From Zeimonas sp937903095 (GTDB taxonomy: Bacteria; Pseudomonadota; Gammaproteobacteria; Burkholderiales; Burkholderiaceae_E), in assembly GCA_937903095.1 (NCBI GenBank), contig CALCZN010000361.1, positions 1-24,482 on the forward strand: a DNA stretch of 24,482 nucleotides. The letters run 5' to 3'. A program made the translations under genes and the position numbers. Shown piece by piece: positions 24,086 through 24,482 of the stretch. How positions within the stretch are numbered: the stretch's first letter is position 1; every line of letters begins with the position of its first letter. The notes under the pieces are model-generated. The model was given only the letters and a program-made list of their open reading frames with translations. It did not search any database and was not told the origin of the DNA.

Positions 24086-24482
24086 ATGCGAATTGGCGTT
24101 CCCGCGGAAACCCGCGCCGGCGAAGCACGCGTGGCCGCTACGGCGGAAACCGTGAAGAAGCTGGCCGCCGGCGGCCATCAGCTGCTCGTCGAGCACGATG
24201 CGGGCCTCGCCGCGAGCCAGACCGACGAGGCCTACACCGCCGCCGGCGCCACCATCGTGAATGCCGCCGAGGCGCTGGGCGCCGAGATGGTGTTGAAGGT
24301 GCGTGCGCCGTCGCCCGACGAATTGCACGCGATGCGCGCGGGCAGCACGCTCGTCGGCATGCTCGATCCCTTCGACAGGGAGGGGCTGCAGCGGCTGTGC
24401 GACGCCGGGCTTACCGCCTTCGCGCTCGAGGCCGCGCCGCGCACCACGCGTGCGCAGAGCATGGACGTGCTGTCCTCGCAGG
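24086..24482 (+). CDS. pntA: NAD(P) transhydrogenase subunit alpha (N-terminal part)
   Basis: The gene runs off the right edge after 132 codons. The visible protein starts MRIGVPAETRAGEARVAATA and continues with VLKVRAPSPDELHAMRAGS, LVGMLDPF and FALEAAPRTTRAQSMDVLSS. This is the beginning of the NAD(H)-binding domain I of the proton-translocating transhydrogenase, which reduces NADP+ with NADH at the expense of the proton gradient. Alanine dehydrogenase shares this domain, but RTTRAQSMDVLSS is typical of PntA. ATG 24086 has GAGGAA five bases upstream. A pntB gene is expected beyond the window. Confidence 0.92.
   Translation, partial: MRIGVPAETRAGEARVAATAETVKKLAAGGHQLLVEHDAGLAASQTDEAYTAAGATIVNAAEALGAEMVLKVRAPSPDELHAMRAGSTLVGMLDPFDREGLQRLCDAGLTAFALEAAPRTTRAQSMDVLSSQ

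Overview
The window is a very GC-rich chromosomal segment. It almost certainly comes from a betaproteobacterium, most likely Burkholderiales or a close relative. The evidence is the strong preference for G or C at third codon positions, the queA-tgt-yajC-secD-secF order, the style of the NhaP2-type antiporter and the RpNiR-like copper protein, and a PEP-CTERM/exosortase-associated acyltransferase. The genes are mostly conserved core genes. There is no phage, insertion sequence, CRISPR array or rRNA.

Layout. The left edge (1-191, minus) is the start of a dihydrolipoamide-dehydrogenase-like flavoprotein, divergent from a medium-chain acyl-CoA synthetase-like enzyme (258-1940, plus). On the minus strand follow a K+/H+ antiporter (1994-3721) and, upstream of it, an unusual three-part membrane protein (3773-5782). 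That protein joins a DoxX/DoxD-like membrane domain, a copper nitrite reductase (NirK) core with all copper ligands, and a C-terminal cytochrome c. Next on the minus strand is an iron-uptake unit read tonB, exbB, exbD, TonB-dependent siderophore receptor (10331 down to 5907), with a Fur-like site overlapping the tonB promoter.

A tRNA-Leu(CAA) gene (10445-10532) and a GH15 glucoamylase-like gene precede the queuosine genes queA and tgt and the Sec accessory genes yajC, secD and secF, all on the plus strand. Between tgt and yajC, normally neighbours, lie a 457-bp intergenic stretch with a tandem repeat and foldable elements, and an acyltransferase of the LuxI-like fold family found in PEP-CTERM/exosortase genomes. 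The secF reading frame runs about 70 codons past its expected end into a cytochrome b561 gene in another frame that has no ordinary start codon nearby. This junction is either a sequence error or a real deletion or fusion event.

The right part holds a cytochrome c' gene convergent with the b561 gene, purB (adenylosuccinate lyase) divergent from a glutathione S-transferase, mnmA (tRNA 2-thiouridylase) and the start of pntA (proton-translocating transhydrogenase alpha subunit). A large imperfect inverted repeat built from 7-bp GGGTGAA/GGGTCAA-like units separates the GST gene from mnmA and supplies the mnmA stop codon.

A pattern runs across the window. Five genes (the antiporter gene, tonB, queA, tgt, mnmA) have a -10-like hexamer 6 to 9 bases before the start codon and no Shine-Dalgarno sequence, which suggests leaderless or nearly leaderless mRNAs. 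The most novel candidate is the DoxD-NirK-cytochrome c fusion. The acyltransferase insertion and the secF/b561 junction come next.
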